From Pseudidiomarina sediminum DSM 21906 (lineage in GTDB: Bacteria > Pseudomonadota > Gammaproteobacteria > Enterobacterales > Alteromonadaceae), in contig NZ_KE383983.1 in the NCBI RefSeq assembly GCF_000423165.1, positions 854,376 to 918,375 of the forward strand: a stretch of 64,000 bases of DNA, given 5' to 3'. The notes under the pieces were generated by a model. That model was not told the DNA's origin and ran no database searches. It was given only the letters and a program-made list of their open reading frames with translations. Each line of letters begins with the position of its first letter. The first letter of the stretch is position 1. Shown here piece by piece: positions 10,451 through 18,724 of the stretch. Made by a program: the position numbers and the translations under genes.

Positions 10451-11854
10451 ATGGAGTGCATACGATTGACGGATTGGCAAAGCGTGGTGCCTGCAGAAAG
10501 CTATCTGGCGGCATGTTTAAGTTTTACCGAACGCGCACAAGAAGAAGATGTCGCGTTGGTGATCAGTGATGACGGGTTTATTATTGCCAGTGAGATGGCG
10601 TGGCAACGCTATGCGCTAGAGCTCTCTAATTTTCGGGAAGAGTTACGCGCGAAGCAACAGTTTCGCCATTTTGCCGTTGCCTCGGCACGCGAGATACGCA
10701 GCGCTTTGCATGACGCGGAAGCCGCGCGGCAACAACGGCAACAGGCTCAGCAAAACGCCGTGTTCGATCGCACGCGCGCTCAGCAATCGTTGGAAGACCT
10801 CGTTAGCCAAGCGCTGACGCTAGGTGCCTCAGATATTCACTTGAGCTTTAACAGTCAGCATGCCGCTCTGTCATTTCGCGTGCATGGTCGCATGGTAAGT
10901 TACGCTGAACGCCCTCGAGAAACCTTGGTTGCGGCTATCGCCGCGGCGCTGAACACGCGCTCCGATGACTTTCATCAGTTATTTGACGAACAACGGCTGT
11001 CCAGCGCCAGTATAAATGTCGTGGTGAAACATCAAGGCCAGGGACAGCGCATTCGTTTGCGGGTACAGAAGTCGCCGATCCGTAATGGTTTTGCGGTCAC
11101 CATGCGTATTCAGCATGAACAGCAAGCTATTTTACGTTTTGACGAGCTAGGTTTTGCTCCCGCCCTCATTGCACAATTGCGTCTGTTGCTGGAACAACCA
11201 AGCGGTTTGTTTATTGTCGCGGGGCCCACCGGGCAAGGCAAAACAACGAGTTTGGCTGCACTGAACCTGATGATCCCACCAGACTTTAAAGTGATCTCTT
11301 TGGAAGATCCGATCGAAATTATTCAGCCACACATTGAGCAAAAGCCTGTTCTTGCCGGCCATCCTGAGCTGAATTTTGCCAACATGGTGAAAGTCGCCTT
11401 ACGTGAAGATCCTGATGTCATCTCGATCAGTGAGATTCGTGATGCGGAAACGGCCCATGCCGCGTATACCGCGGCACTAACCGGACACTTTGTGACCGCG
11501 ACCTTACATGCGCATGACTGTTTTGGGGTAATTCAACGCCTGAACGATTTAGGCCTCAGTGATCGCATGTTGGCACAGCCAGGTGTGCTTCGGGGCATTT
11601 TGGCGCAGCGATTGCTCAAGCAAGCTTGTACGACATGCTTAGGCGAGCAGCGAACCCCTGTGTGCCCTGTGTGCCATGGAACTGGGGTTGGGCGGCGTAA
11701 GTTTGTCGCTGAATTTTTAGCTGTCGATGCCGAGTTTCAAACCGCCTTGCGGCATGAACAGCTGCCAGAGTATTGGCAGCAACGCATCGCCAATGGCTGG
11801 TTGCCACTAATGCAGCAACTGCAGGGGACAAAAGAGGTGGCGTCATGCGATTAA
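10451..11854 (+). CDS. pilQ: PilQ-type type IVb pilus assembly ATPase (GspE superfamily)
   Basis: 467 residues. This is the cytoplasmic motor ATPase for pilus assembly. The Walker A motif GPTGQGKTT has its Lys at residue 264; an Asp box (ISLEDPIEI), a Walker B region (LREDPDVISISEIRD) and a His box (ATLHAHD) follow in the order of secretion ATPases. A tetracysteine metal site (C393, C396, C405, C408) is present, as in GspE/PilB assembly ATPases and unlike PilT retraction ATPases. The ATG at 10451 is preferred to a GTG at 10421 because AAGGAG lies just upstream. No retraction ATPase gene is in the cluster. The name follows R64 usage and is not the type IVa secretin PilQ. Confidence 0.9.
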   Translation: MECIRLTDWQSVVPAESYLAACLSFTERAQEEDVALVISDDGFIIASEMAWQRYALELSNFREELRAKQQFRHFAVASAREIRSALHDAEAARQQRQQAQQNAVFDRTRAQQSLEDLVSQALTLGASDIHLSFNSQHAALSFRVHGRMVSYAERPRETLVAAIAAALNTRSDDFHQLFDEQRLSSASINVVVKHQGQGQRIRLRVQKSPIRNGFAVTMRIQHEQQAILRFDELGFAPALIAQLRLLLEQPSGLFIVAGPTGQGKTTSLAALNLMIPPDFKVISLEDPIEIIQPHIEQKPVLAGHPELNFANMVKVALREDPDVISISEIRDAETAHAAYTAALTGHFVTATLHAHDCFGVIQRLNDLGLSDRMLAQPGVLRGILAQRLLKQACTTCLGEQRTPVCPVCHGTGVGRRKFVAEFLAVDAEFQTALRHEQLPEYWQQRIANGWLPLMQQLQGTKEVASCD

Positions 11855-12867
11855 ACCGAGCACAGCAACTGGCCATTTTAGAAGACATAGCGCTGGCGTT
11901 AGCGGATGGCTTAAGCATTGCGCAAGCCTGTGAGGAACTGCAACAACATGCACAAGCGCAAGGGTTGGTATCGGAACAAGATGCGATTCGCGCGTTGCAA
12001 CAGGCAGTTTTCCAAGGGCAACCTATCGCTATCGCGATGCAAGCGTGGTTTGCCGACGATCTTTGTATGTTAGTAAGTGTTGGTGAGCGCAGTGGTGTCT
12101 TGGCTCAATTGCTGGCTGCACAGCAACGCTTTGAGCAGCAGCGGCAGCAGGCCTTAAGAGAATTTTGGCGACCGCTGATTTACCCACTGTTGATGCTCAT
12201 GTTGTGTGTGCTGGCCTGTTTCGCCATTGGTCAACGGGTGATGCCAAAGTTGGCTGGCAGTCTTGAACCCTTACATTGGCCGTTGTTAAGCCAATGGTTG
12301 ATGTTTCTTTCCCAACCGCTTTGGTTACTGTCGTTGAGTGTATTGGCGGGGCTCGGACTTATTTGGGTTTGGGGGCCTTACCCGTTGATTCAATTACATT
12401 GGCAGCCATGGCGCTGGTGCGCGCACCATGGTGCCTTTGTGGTGCGCCGTTATTTTGATGGGGTGTTGCTGTTGCAAACCTTGACTGTATTGCTTGCTGC
12501 GGGGGTATCGATGGATAAAGCCTTGCAGTTGATGGAGCGCTTCGCGGCCGGCGCGCTTAAAGCCGTAGTGCCGCAGCTACGTACAAAGTTAGCGCAAGGT
12601 CAGCGACAATTAGCAGTGATCTTGGATTGTGGATTGTTGTCGCCGCGGATGTTGTTTCGACTTAGTAATGGCAGCCGAAATGCGACGGAACACGGCACCT
12701 TACAGCGGGTTGCTGGGTACGCAGCAAATGATGCGGTACAAGCGTTGCGGCGATTAAAAGTAGGGGTGCAAGTTGGCTGTTATGGATTGATTTTAATCTT
12801 GTTGTTGGTATCTGTCGGTGGCATGGGAGCCATGCTGATGGCGGTGACACAACAGCATGTTCGTTAG
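11845..12867 (+). CDS. pilR: PilR-type inner membrane platform protein (GspF/PilC fold)
   Basis: 340 residues. A cytoplasmic N-terminal domain includes CMLVSVGERSGVLAQLL near residue 74, the typical GspF/PilC signature. It is followed by a hydrophobic segment at about 111-129, another at about 160-180, a second cytoplasmic domain and a last membrane segment at about 305-330. GspF-family proteins recruit the ATPase to the inner membrane and organise pilin polymerisation. The ATG at 11845 overlaps the ATPase gene by ten bases and has GAGGTGG upstream; a start at 11773 would overlap by over 80 bases. The second domain is degenerate against GspF but in the expected place. Confidence 0.85.
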   Translation: MRLNRAQQLAILEDIALALADGLSIAQACEELQQHAQAQGLVSEQDAIRALQQAVFQGQPIAIAMQAWFADDLCMLVSVGERSGVLAQLLAAQQRFEQQRQQALREFWRPLIYPLLMLMLCVLACFAIGQRVMPKLAGSLEPLHWPLLSQWLMFLSQPLWLLSLSVLAGLGLIWVWGPYPLIQLHWQPWRWCAHHGAFVVRRYFDGVLLLQTLTVLLAAGVSMDKALQLMERFAAGALKAVVPQLRTKLAQGQRQLAVILDCGLLSPRMLFRLSNGSRNATEHGTLQRVAGYAANDAVQALRRLKVGVQVGCYGLILILLLVSVGGMGAMLMAVTQQHVR

Positions 12868-12898
12868 TAAAAAAAGCCTGTTACAAGGAGAGTAACTT

Positions 12899-13339
12899 AT
12901 GAAAAATCAAAATGGTTTTACCTTTATCGAAGTGTTGACGGTGTTGGCGATTATTGCTTTAGCAACCATAGGTACCCTAGCGGTGCGTGATTGGGCAGTG
13001 GGCAATTCTCGTGTGAGCGAAGCCAAGAATCAGATTGTTACCATTCAAGCCGGGGCGCAATTGTGGCGACCGCGCAACGGCAGTTTTACTGGGATCAGTA
13101 TGAGCTCCATGTCGTCCATTGCGGCGGTGCCTGAAATTTGGGGCGATGGTTCGGGCATTAACCCTTGGGGCGGCGCCATCGCGATTGAAGCCGATTTAAG
13201 TGATAGCAGTCGTTATGTCGTCACTTTATCGGGGATTGCCCAAGACGGAGAGGGTGCGCGTCTTGCTCGAGATTTTATCGACTATACCATCGATAGCTCG
13301 TATAGCAGCGGTACCGTCACTCTACGCTTTCAAGGTTAA
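12899..13339 (+). CDS. pilS: PilS-like type IV prepilin (probable major pilin)
   Basis: 146 residues. The short leader MKNQNG is followed by FTFIEVLTVLAIIALATIG: cleavage after Gly6 leaves Phe at +1 and Glu at +5, the canonical prepilin-peptidase site. The rest is a small globular pilin body rich in Gly and Ser, with WGDGSGINPWGG near residue 80. That segment resembles the P-x-GG region of PilS-domain pilins of type IVb and toxin-coregulated systems. The Shine-Dalgarno AAGGAG lies at 12885-12890. There is a 31-base gap from pilR, longer than any other gap in the operon, which could allow separate expression. The leader is short for a type IVb pilin, where 13-30 residues are usual. Confidence 0.82.
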   Translation: MKNQNGFTFIEVLTVLAIIALATIGTLAVRDWAVGNSRVSEAKNQIVTIQAGAQLWRPRNGSFTGISMSSMSSIAAVPEIWGDGSGINPWGGAIAIEADLSDSSRYVVTLSGIAQDGEGARLARDFIDYTIDSSYSSGTVTLRFQG

Positions 13340-13352
13340 GCAGGAGACAACC

Positions 13353-13601
13353 ATGGAGCGGCAAAGTCAAAGGACTGTGTTGCACGCATTGGCGGGCTAT
13401 CTACTCCTCGAGTGGATGATTGCAGTGAGTTGCTTGGCAGCTTTTGCTTTGCTTGCTCTGTTGGGGTGGCACCATCAAACCACCTGGCAAGCGCAGATGA
13501 ATCGTCAGCTCGAACACACTCAGCAGCAACTGAGCGCGCATCGCTTTGCCTTGCAAGGTGGCGAACAGAGCTGGCTATTCGCGTTGCAATGGGGCAGCTA
13601 A
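13353..13601 (+). CDS. Very small prepilin-like protein (unknown function)
   Basis: 82 residues. The leader ends HALAG and is followed by YLLLEWMIAVSCLAAFALLALLG, so cleavage after Gly15 would leave Tyr at +1 and Glu at +5. The remaining 45 residues are Gln- and His-rich with no recognisable globular domain. CAGGAG at 13341-13346 supports the ATG at 13353, and the gene is wedged between the pilin gene and the PilV-like gene with gaps of 13 and 2 bases. It is probably a minor pilin that primes or stabilises the fibre, by analogy with small pseudopilins. I do not recognise a family. It lies in a different frame from its neighbours, which is why it is easily missed. Confidence 0.62.
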   Translation: MERQSQRTVLHALAGYLLLEWMIAVSCLAAFALLALLGWHHQTTWQAQMNRQLEHTQQQLSAHRFALQGGEQSWLFALQWGS

Positions 13602-13603
13602 TC

Positions 13604-14329
13604 ATGCGACAACCCAAAGGTTATATCCTATTTGAACTGGTGCTTGGCTTGAGTTTATTAAGTTTAATTCTGCTCAGCACCCAACAATGGTTTTTGTATC
13701 AACGCACGCAACAGCAGCGTCAGCTAGATGTGACGCAAGCAAAGGTGTTTTTGACGGCGGTGGAACGCTTTTGGCTACAGGAACAACGTCCACCGGCAGT
13801 GGTAAGTGAGCTAATCAGCAAGGGCTACCTTGAGGAGCTTTGGTACCCATGGCAAGGCGCACAGTGGCAACTGAGCGAACATGACCAGCTCTTACGTTTA
13901 AGCTTGCCCGCAGAGGAGGTTGAGGTTGCACAATGGCTGACAGGTCGTATCGCGGGAGCGATGGTGAATGAAGATGGCTTTTTGCAACTTCATGTGTGGA
14001 AGCCCATTGCGCTGGTGCTACAGCATCGCTATCTGCAACGTTTTACCGACCCGCAAGCACCCGAGGTCAACACCATGCAAAGCGATCTGCTGATGGACGG
14101 CAATGCGATTCGTAATGTTGGTACTATTGATGCTGAGCAGGTATCGGCACCGGTCGCGATAATTCAACAAGGAACGTTTCAGTCGCTAAATGCGAACCAG
14201 CTGATGGTGACGCAGTTGATTGCTGAACATGCTCAGGTTGATGGGTACTCGGTGGCGGAAATGGCGCAACGATTAGCGCAACTCCAGCAACAATGGCAAC
14301 AGTTTCAAGCGCAAGGTGGGTGCCAATGA
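13604..14329 (+). CDS. PilV-like minor pilin
   Basis: 241 residues. MRQPKG is followed by YILFELVLGLSLLSLILLS: cleavage after Gly6 gives Tyr at +1 and Glu at +5. The body has a long helical region, then MDGNAIRNVGTIDAEQVSAP, which resembles the repeated asparagine/valine motifs in PilV and tail-fibre-like proteins (of the type N-x-I-x-N-V). The C-terminal 45 residues are Gln-rich and helical. PilV of R64 is a tip adhesin with shufflon-switched C-termini. Here the gene ends normally, with no visible recombinase or repeated inverted segments. An alternative in-frame ATG at 13589 exists; 13604 is preferred because it yields a standard short leader. It overlaps the TadE-like gene by ATGA. Confidence 0.62.
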   Translation: MRQPKGYILFELVLGLSLLSLILLSTQQWFLYQRTQQQRQLDVTQAKVFLTAVERFWLQEQRPPAVVSELISKGYLEELWYPWQGAQWQLSEHDQLLRLSLPAEEVEVAQWLTGRIAGAMVNEDGFLQLHVWKPIALVLQHRYLQRFTDPQAPEVNTMQSDLLMDGNAIRNVGTIDAEQVSAPVAIIQQGTFQSLNANQLMVTQLIAEHAQVDGYSVAEMAQRLAQLQQQWQQFQAQGGCQ

Positions 14330-14991
14330 AGTGGCAACGCGGTCAAGCCTTAGTTGAGTCTGCTGTGGTGATGCCAGTGCTGATCCTCATGGTGTTGTTG
14401 GCCGTGCAGCTCATTTGGCTGGTCTTTGCGCAGTCGACGTTTCGCGGTGCGGTCAGTTATGCGCTCCGCGCTGGCGCCTTACACCACGGCGATGAACGCA
14501 TTATGGCGAGAACCCTCGTCGTCGGCATGGCAAGCCTACAACCGGTGACCTTGGCCAGCCTCACGCCGGAACGCGAGGAGTTATGGCAAGCGCAACTGCA
14601 GAGCTCGTTGCAGCAATGGTTACATTTTCAATGGGCAGGCAAATTAACTACCTTGGCACCCACTGAACAAGTGCTTGCTGCGCAGGCTGAAACGCGCTAC
14701 GACCTTGAACTGGCACAGTGGGTGCACGAGCTCGCAGTGGACCATCCGGCCTTGCGATTCAATGCAACGACGCAGCAACAACGTCCGCAACTAGCTATCG
14801 AGGTCTGGTGGTGCTTGCCCTTGGAGGTGCCATTGGCGGCACAAGTACTGGTGGCGTTACGGAGTTGGTTGCAGTCACCTGCGCAGCGCTTTTGTAAGTT
14901 ACGGGAAGAAGTCGTGGGGCGTCCGTTGTGGGCATTAGAGCAGCGGTTAGAAGGACCGCTGCTCAGTGGTTATCGGCATGGCCTGAATTAG
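14326..14991 (+). CDS. TadE-like pilus protein
   Basis: 221 residues. The N-terminus [30 protein letters not shown] has the TadE/TadG signature: a charged leader, G-x-x-x-x-E motif (GQALVE, Glu at +5 if cut after Gly6) and one transmembrane helix. [11 protein letters not shown] follows, as in TadE-like pseudopilins. The rest is a periplasmic domain with two Cys (residues about 165 and 191) and no domain I recognise. TadE/F belong to Tad (type IVc) pili, so finding such a gene as the last member of a PilN-R style cluster is unusual. It may be a minor pilin or an anchoring component. It overlaps the convergent folD by four bases and no terminator separates them. Confidence 0.7.
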   Translation: MKWQRGQALVESAVVMPVLILMVLLAVQLIWLVFAQSTFRGAVSYALRAGALHHGDERIMARTLVVGMASLQPVTLASLTPEREELWQAQLQSSLQQWLHFQWAGKLTTLAPTEQVLAAQAETRYDLELAQWVHELAVDHPALRFNATTQQQRPQLAIEVWWCLPLEVPLAAQVLVALRSWLQSPAQRFCKLREEVVGRPLWALEQRLEGPLLSGYRHGLN

Positions 14992-15851
14992 TTTGCCGGT
15001 GCGTGCCAAGTATCACAGGCCTGCAAAGTGTTTTGCATCAGCGTAGCGACGGTCATTGGTCCCACACCGCCGGGTACTGGGGTTATATAGCTGGCACGTT
15101 CGACCGCAGCGTCAAAGGCGACATCACCCACGAGTTTGCCGTCAGCGCCGCGGTTAATACCAACATCGATGACCACTGCACCAGGCTTGATCCACTCGCC
15201 AGGAACAAAGTTAGGTTTACCTACTGCAACAACCACAACGTCGGCACGCTCAACATGCGCTTGCAAGTCTTTGGTAAAACGATGACACACGGTGGTGGTC
15301 GCGCCGCCGAGTAAAAGTTCTAACCCCATTGGACGGCCGACAATATTTGAGGCGCCAACCACGACCGCGTTTAAACCGTGCAGGTCAAGTTGGATGGACT
15401 CAAACAAGGTCATGATGCCGCGAGGGGTACACGGACGCAGGGCAGGGTTACGTTGGGCTAAACGCCCCATGTTAAAGGGGTGGAAACCGTCGACGTCTTT
15501 AAAAGGGTTAATGCGTTCAAGTAAAGCTTGGGCATCTAATCCTGCCGGCAAAGGCAACTGTACTAAGATACCATCGACGCTAGGGTCGGAATTAAGCTCA
15601 TCAATAAGCGCTTCTAGTGTGGCTTGGCTGGTGTCTGCTGGTAAGTCATACGAACGTGATGTGAAGCCAACTTCTTCACAGGCACGACGTTTACTGCCAA
15701 CATAAACTTCAGAAGCAGGATCGCTACCGACTAAGATTACAGCTAACCCTGGCGCACGTAGTCCTTGTTTGACGCGTTCAGCAACGCGTTGTTTTACGTT
15801 TTCACGTACTTGTTGGGCGACTTTTTTACCGTCAATAAGTTGCGCAGTCAT
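14988..15851 (-). CDS. folD: Bifunctional methylenetetrahydrofolate dehydrogenase / methenyltetrahydrofolate cyclohydrolase
   Basis: FolD oxidises 5,10-methylene-THF with NADP and hydrolyses the methenyl form, giving 10-formyl-THF for purines and initiator tRNA. The motifs [14 protein letters not shown] (with the catalytic Lys), [11 protein letters not shown] and [17 protein letters not shown] (nucleotide binding), and the C-terminal [16 protein letters not shown] are all visible. Length 287 matches the family. The ATG at 15851 has AAGGA upstream. It stands alone between the pilus operon, which faces it, and a tRNA operon. Confidence 0.97.
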   Translation of the reverse strand: MTAQLIDGKKVAQQVRENVKQRVAERVKQGLRAPGLAVILVGSDPASEVYVGSKRRACEEVGFTSRSYDLPADTSQATLEALIDELNSDPSVDGILVQLPLPAGLDAQALLERINPFKDVDGFHPFNMGRLAQRNPALRPCTPRGIMTLFESIQLDLHGLNAVVVGASNIVGRPMGLELLLGGATTTVCHRFTKDLQAHVERADVVVVAVGKPNFVPGEWIKPGAVVIDVGINRGADGKLVGDVAFDAAVERASYITPVPGGVGPMTVATLMQNTLQACDTWHAPAN

Positions 15852-16017
15852 GAGGAATCCTTAAAAGCTGACGAAGATGAGGCTTATGTAGGGTTATTTT
15901 CGCATGTTTCAAAGCTTGAGTGTAGATAAGAATTGCGTAAAATAAGGGCGGCAAAGTGCAATTAAACATCGAATTGTCGCAAAAAGCAGCAGTCAGTTCA
16001 TTTGCTCAAAAAAATGT

Positions 16018-16046
16018 TTGACGCTGCCTAGGGTTGTGGGTATCAT
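16018..16046 (+). promoter_or_regulatory. Promoter of the Pro-Arg-His-Pro tRNA operon
   Basis: TTGACG (16018-16023) and TATCAT (16041-16046) are separated by 17 bases. A C-rich discriminator follows (TCGCCCCCG), as expected of a promoter under stringent control. The stretch 15852-16017 contains nothing else I can identify beyond the divergent folD leader. Confidence 0.7.
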
Positions 16047-16091
16047 TCGCCCCCGTTGTCAGGCCGCGTCCTGCACGGGTTTACAAAATGT

Positions 16092-16168
16092 CGGCGAGTA
16101 GCGCAGCTTGGTAGCGCACTTGGTTTGGGTCCAAGGGGTCGCTGGTTCGAATCCAGTCTCGCCGACCA
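16092..16168 (+). tRNA. proM: tRNA-Pro (anticodon UGG), copy 1
   Basis: The 77-base cloverleaf has acceptor arms CGGCGAG/CTCGCCG, discriminator A and an encoded CCA. The anticodon loop TTTGGGT between CTTGG and CCAAG gives UGG. It is identical to the copy at 16403-16479. Reading frames that cross it are not genes. Confidence 0.96.
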
Positions 16169-16184
16169 TTTTAAGAAGTACCAT

Positions 16185-16261
<77 letters not shown>

Positions 16262-16293
16262 TTTAGCCCTGGCATGACACAAAAAGAGTAGTG

Positions 16294-16369
16294 GTGGCTG
16301 TAGCTCAGTTGGTAGAGCCCCGGATTGTGATTCCGGTTGTCGTGGGTTCAAGTCCCATCAGCCACCCCA
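16294..16369 (+). tRNA. hisR: tRNA-His (anticodon GUG)
   Basis: Acceptor arms GTGGCTG/CAGCCAC, discriminator C and an encoded CCA are present; the anticodon loop TTGTGAT gives GUG. A G at 16293 supplies the extra G(-1) that pairs with C73 and identifies tRNA-His to its synthetase. Confidence 0.96.
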
Positions 16370-16402
16370 TTTCTCTGCAATTCCCTAAGTTTTACCGGCA
16401 AA

Positions 16403-16479
16403 CGGCGAGTAGCGCAGCTTGGTAGCGCACTTGGTTTGGGTCCAAGGGGTCGCTGGTTCGAATCCAGTCTCGCCGACCA
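16403..16479 (+). tRNA. proM: tRNA-Pro (anticodon UGG), copy 2
   Basis: All 77 bases are identical to the copy at 16092-16168, including the encoded CCA. The flanking sequences differ, so the repeat is limited to the gene itself. After it come a T-rich, A-rich stretch without a clear hairpin and the tig promoter. Confidence 0.96.
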
Positions 16480-16598
16480 TCTTTTTATCTCCCTAAAAAA
16501 TTCTAAAAATAACTTATCGTTCAGCTTATTTGCTAAGCTTTTCCGCGTTGTTCTGCAATTTCTTTCGAAATGTTTGACAAAAAGATAACCTTGACTAC

Positions 16599-16627
16599 TC
16601 GACTCACGGCCATCGCTTAGCTATAAT
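16599..16627 (+). promoter_or_regulatory. Probable sigma70 promoter of tig
   Basis: TCGACT (16599-16604) and a perfect TATAAT (16622-16627) lie 17 bases apart, 71 bases before the tig ATG. A TTGACT at 16591 is too far away (25-base spacer) to be the -35 of this -10 box. Confidence 0.55.
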
Positions 16628-16698
16628 GCGTCGTCATTTTTCAAGGGCCCCGCTGAAGATGGGCTCAAGGCCAATAGTGAAGCCGAGGTAAGAAAGCA

Positions 16699-18000
16699 AT
16701 GCAGGTTTCTTTAGAGACTACCCAAGGATTAGAACGCCGCGCCACCATTACTGTGCCAGCGGCAACCGTCGACGCTAAAGTCAAAGAGCTGTTGAAGACT
16801 GAGTACCGTAATCGCCGTATTAACGGTTTCCGTAAAGGAAAGGTGCCACCGAATGTATTGCAAAAGCTGTTCGGCAAAGAAGCTCGTGCACGCGCTGCAC
16901 AAGAATTGATGCAGAGCCAGTATTTTGAAGCGATCATGCAGGAGAAAGTAAACCCTGCGGGTCCTCCGTCGATCGAACCAAAAACCAACGAAGCTGGTAA
17001 AGATTTAGAGTTCGTAGCGACATTCGAAGTTTATCCTGACGTTGAAGTGAAAGGCTTAGACGCAATCGAAGTTGAACAGCCTGAAGTTGAAGTCACTGAT
17101 AAAGACGTTGATGCAATGTTAGATACATTGCGTAAGCAACACGCATCGTGGAAAGAAGTGAAGCGTAAGTCGAAAAAAGGCGAGCGTATCACCATCGACT
17201 TCACTGGTCGTGTTGACGGCGAAGAATTTGAAGGCGGAAAAGCGCAAGATTTCGCACTTGAGTTAGGCCAAGGTCGTATGATCCCTGGTTTTGAAGACGA
17301 AATCATTGGTATGAAAAAAGGTGAAGAGAAAACCATTAAGGTGACGTTCCCGGAAGACTACCACGCTGAAAACCTGAAAGGTAAAGACGCAGAATTCGAT
17401 ATCGTTGCGAAGAAAGTTGAAGAACAAGTTCTTCCTGAAGTAGACGATGAATTCGTTGCCTTGTTCGGTGTGAATGAAGGTGGCGTTGACGCATTGAAAG
17501 CTGAAGTGCGTAAGAACATGGAACGTGAGTTGAAAAACACCGTTCAAAGTAAAGTAAAAGAACAGATCCTTAAAGGTCTTGTGGCCAACAACGATGTTGA
17601 AGTGCCAAAGGCTATGGTGAAGCAGGAAATCGACGTGTTGCGTCGTCAAGCGATGCAGCGTTTCGGTGGTAACCAAGCGCAAATGCCTGAATTACCAGCG
17701 AACTTGTTCGAAGAGCAAGCGAAAGAACGCGTTAAGATTGGCTTGTTGCTTGGCGAAGTGATTCGCGGCAACGAAATGAAAGTTGACGATGCAAAAGTTG
17801 ACGAAATCATTGCCAACAACGCTTCTGCTTATGAAGACCCAGAAGAAGTTGTTGCTTACTACAAAGGCAACCAAGAGTTGATGCAGCAAGTGCGTAACGT
17901 TGCACTTGAAGAGCAAGCTGTTGAGTTCGTTCTTGGTAAAGCAAAAGTTTCGGCGAAGAAAACCAGCTTTGACGAGCTGATGAACCCGAAACAGAAGTAA
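16699..18000 (+). CDS. tig: Trigger factor (ribosome-associated chaperone and prolyl isomerase)
   Basis: Trigger factor binds at the ribosomal exit tunnel and shields new chains. The N-terminal ribosome-binding domain carries the signature [17 protein letters not shown] near residue 43. A FKBP-like PPIase domain follows at about residues 150-245 ([37 protein letters not shown]), then the helical substrate cradle. Length 433 against 432 in E. coli. tig-clpP-clpX-lon is the conserved proteobacterial order. A perfect hairpin terminator separates it from clpP. Confidence 0.98.
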   Translation: MQVSLETTQGLERRATITVPAATVDAKVKELLKTEYRNRRINGFRKGKVPPNVLQKLFGKEARARAAQELMQSQYFEAIMQEKVNPAGPPSIEPKTNEAGKDLEFVATFEVYPDVEVKGLDAIEVEQPEVEVTDKDVDAMLDTLRKQHASWKEVKRKSKKGERITIDFTGRVDGEEFEGGKAQDFALELGQGRMIPGFEDEIIGMKKGEEKTIKVTFPEDYHAENLKGKDAEFDIVAKKVEEQVLPEVDDEFVALFGVNEGGVDALKAEVRKNMERELKNTVQSKVKEQILKGLVANNDVEVPKAMVKQEIDVLRRQAMQRFGGNQAQMPELPANLFEEQAKERVKIGLLLGEVIRGNEMKVDDAKVDEIIANNASAYEDPEEVVAYYKGNQELMQQVRNVALEEQAVEFVLGKAKVSAKKTSFDELMNPKQK

Positions 18001-18026
18001 GTTAGCGTATTCCGCGCGCCCAAGCG

Positions 18027-18056
18027 TTGACGGAATGTATCGCAACTTGGTTTAAT
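18027..18056 (+). promoter_or_regulatory. Possible clpP promoter
   Basis: TTGACG (18027-18032) and TTTAAT (18051-18056) are 18 bases apart. The -10 box directly abuts the tig terminator, so a transcript from here would begin inside the hairpin. This is a weak call. Confidence 0.3.
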
Positions 18057-18090
18057 GGCTCGTATAGTCCTATACGAGCCATTTTTATTT
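18057..18090 (+). terminator. tig terminator
   Basis: Perfect 10-bp arms GGCTCGTATA (18057-18066) and TATACGAGCC (18071-18080) with a GTCC loop are followed by ATTTTTATTT. An upstream ATG at 18055 in the clpP frame falls just before this hairpin and is not a credible start. Confidence 0.88.
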
Positions 18091-18105
18091 GCAGGAGTCG
18101 TTTCT

Positions 18106-18723
18106 ATGTCGGAACTCGCGCATAACCCGATCGCGCAGTTGGTGCCTATGGTGGTGGAGCAAACCGCTAAAGGTGAACGGTCGTACGATATTTATTCTCG
18201 TTTGCTGAAAGAGCGCGTGATTTTTTGCTGTGGTCAAGTTGAAGACCACATGGCGAATTTGATTGTCGCGCAAATGCTGTTTTTAGAGTCAGAAAATCCT
18301 GAAAAAGACATCTTTCTTTACATTAACTCACCTGGTGGAGCGGTAACTGCTGGTATGGCAATTTACGATACCATGCGTTTTATTAAGCCAGATGTCAGTA
18401 CCGTTTGTATGGGCCAAGCGGCCAGTATGGGCGCTTTCTTACTCGCCGGTGGTGCGCAAGGGAAGCGTTATTGCTTACCAAATTCACGGGTGATGATTCA
18501 TCAACCGCTGGGCGGTTTCCAAGGTCAGGCCTCTGACTTTGAGATCCATGCGCGGCAAATTTTGGATATTAAAGAGCGTCTCAACCGTATGTTGGCCGAA
18601 AACACCGGTCGCGACTATGAGCAAGTTGCTAAAGATACGGATCGTGACTATTTTATGTCGGCCGAAGAAGCGGTGGACTATGGTGTTGTAGACCACGTAT
18701 TTAAGCAACGCACTGGAGATTAG
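18106..18723 (+). CDS. clpP: ATP-dependent Clp protease proteolytic subunit
   Basis: ClpP forms the tetradecameric serine protease chamber that degrades substrates unfolded by ClpX or ClpA. The catalytic triad is visible: Ser107 ([11 protein letters not shown]), His132 (MIHQPLGG) and Asp181 (TDRDYFM). The ATG at 18106 is fixed by CAGGAG nine bases upstream and gives 205 residues, against 207 in E. coli; a frame extension to 18055 would cross the tig terminator. The stop is one base before clpX, so the two are translated together. Confidence 0.97.
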   Translation: MSELAHNPIAQLVPMVVEQTAKGERSYDIYSRLLKERVIFCCGQVEDHMANLIVAQMLFLESENPEKDIFLYINSPGGAVTAGMAIYDTMRFIKPDVSTVCMGQAASMGAFLLAGGAQGKRYCLPNSRVMIHQPLGGFQGQASDFEIHARQILDIKERLNRMLAENTGRDYEQVAKDTDRDYFMSAEEAVDYGVVDHVFKQRTGD

Positions 18724-18724
18724 C

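Noticed and set aside
18055-18105. Longer clpP starting at 18055
   Set aside because: The extension passes through the tig terminator hairpin and lacks a ribosome binding site; 18106 gives the family length.
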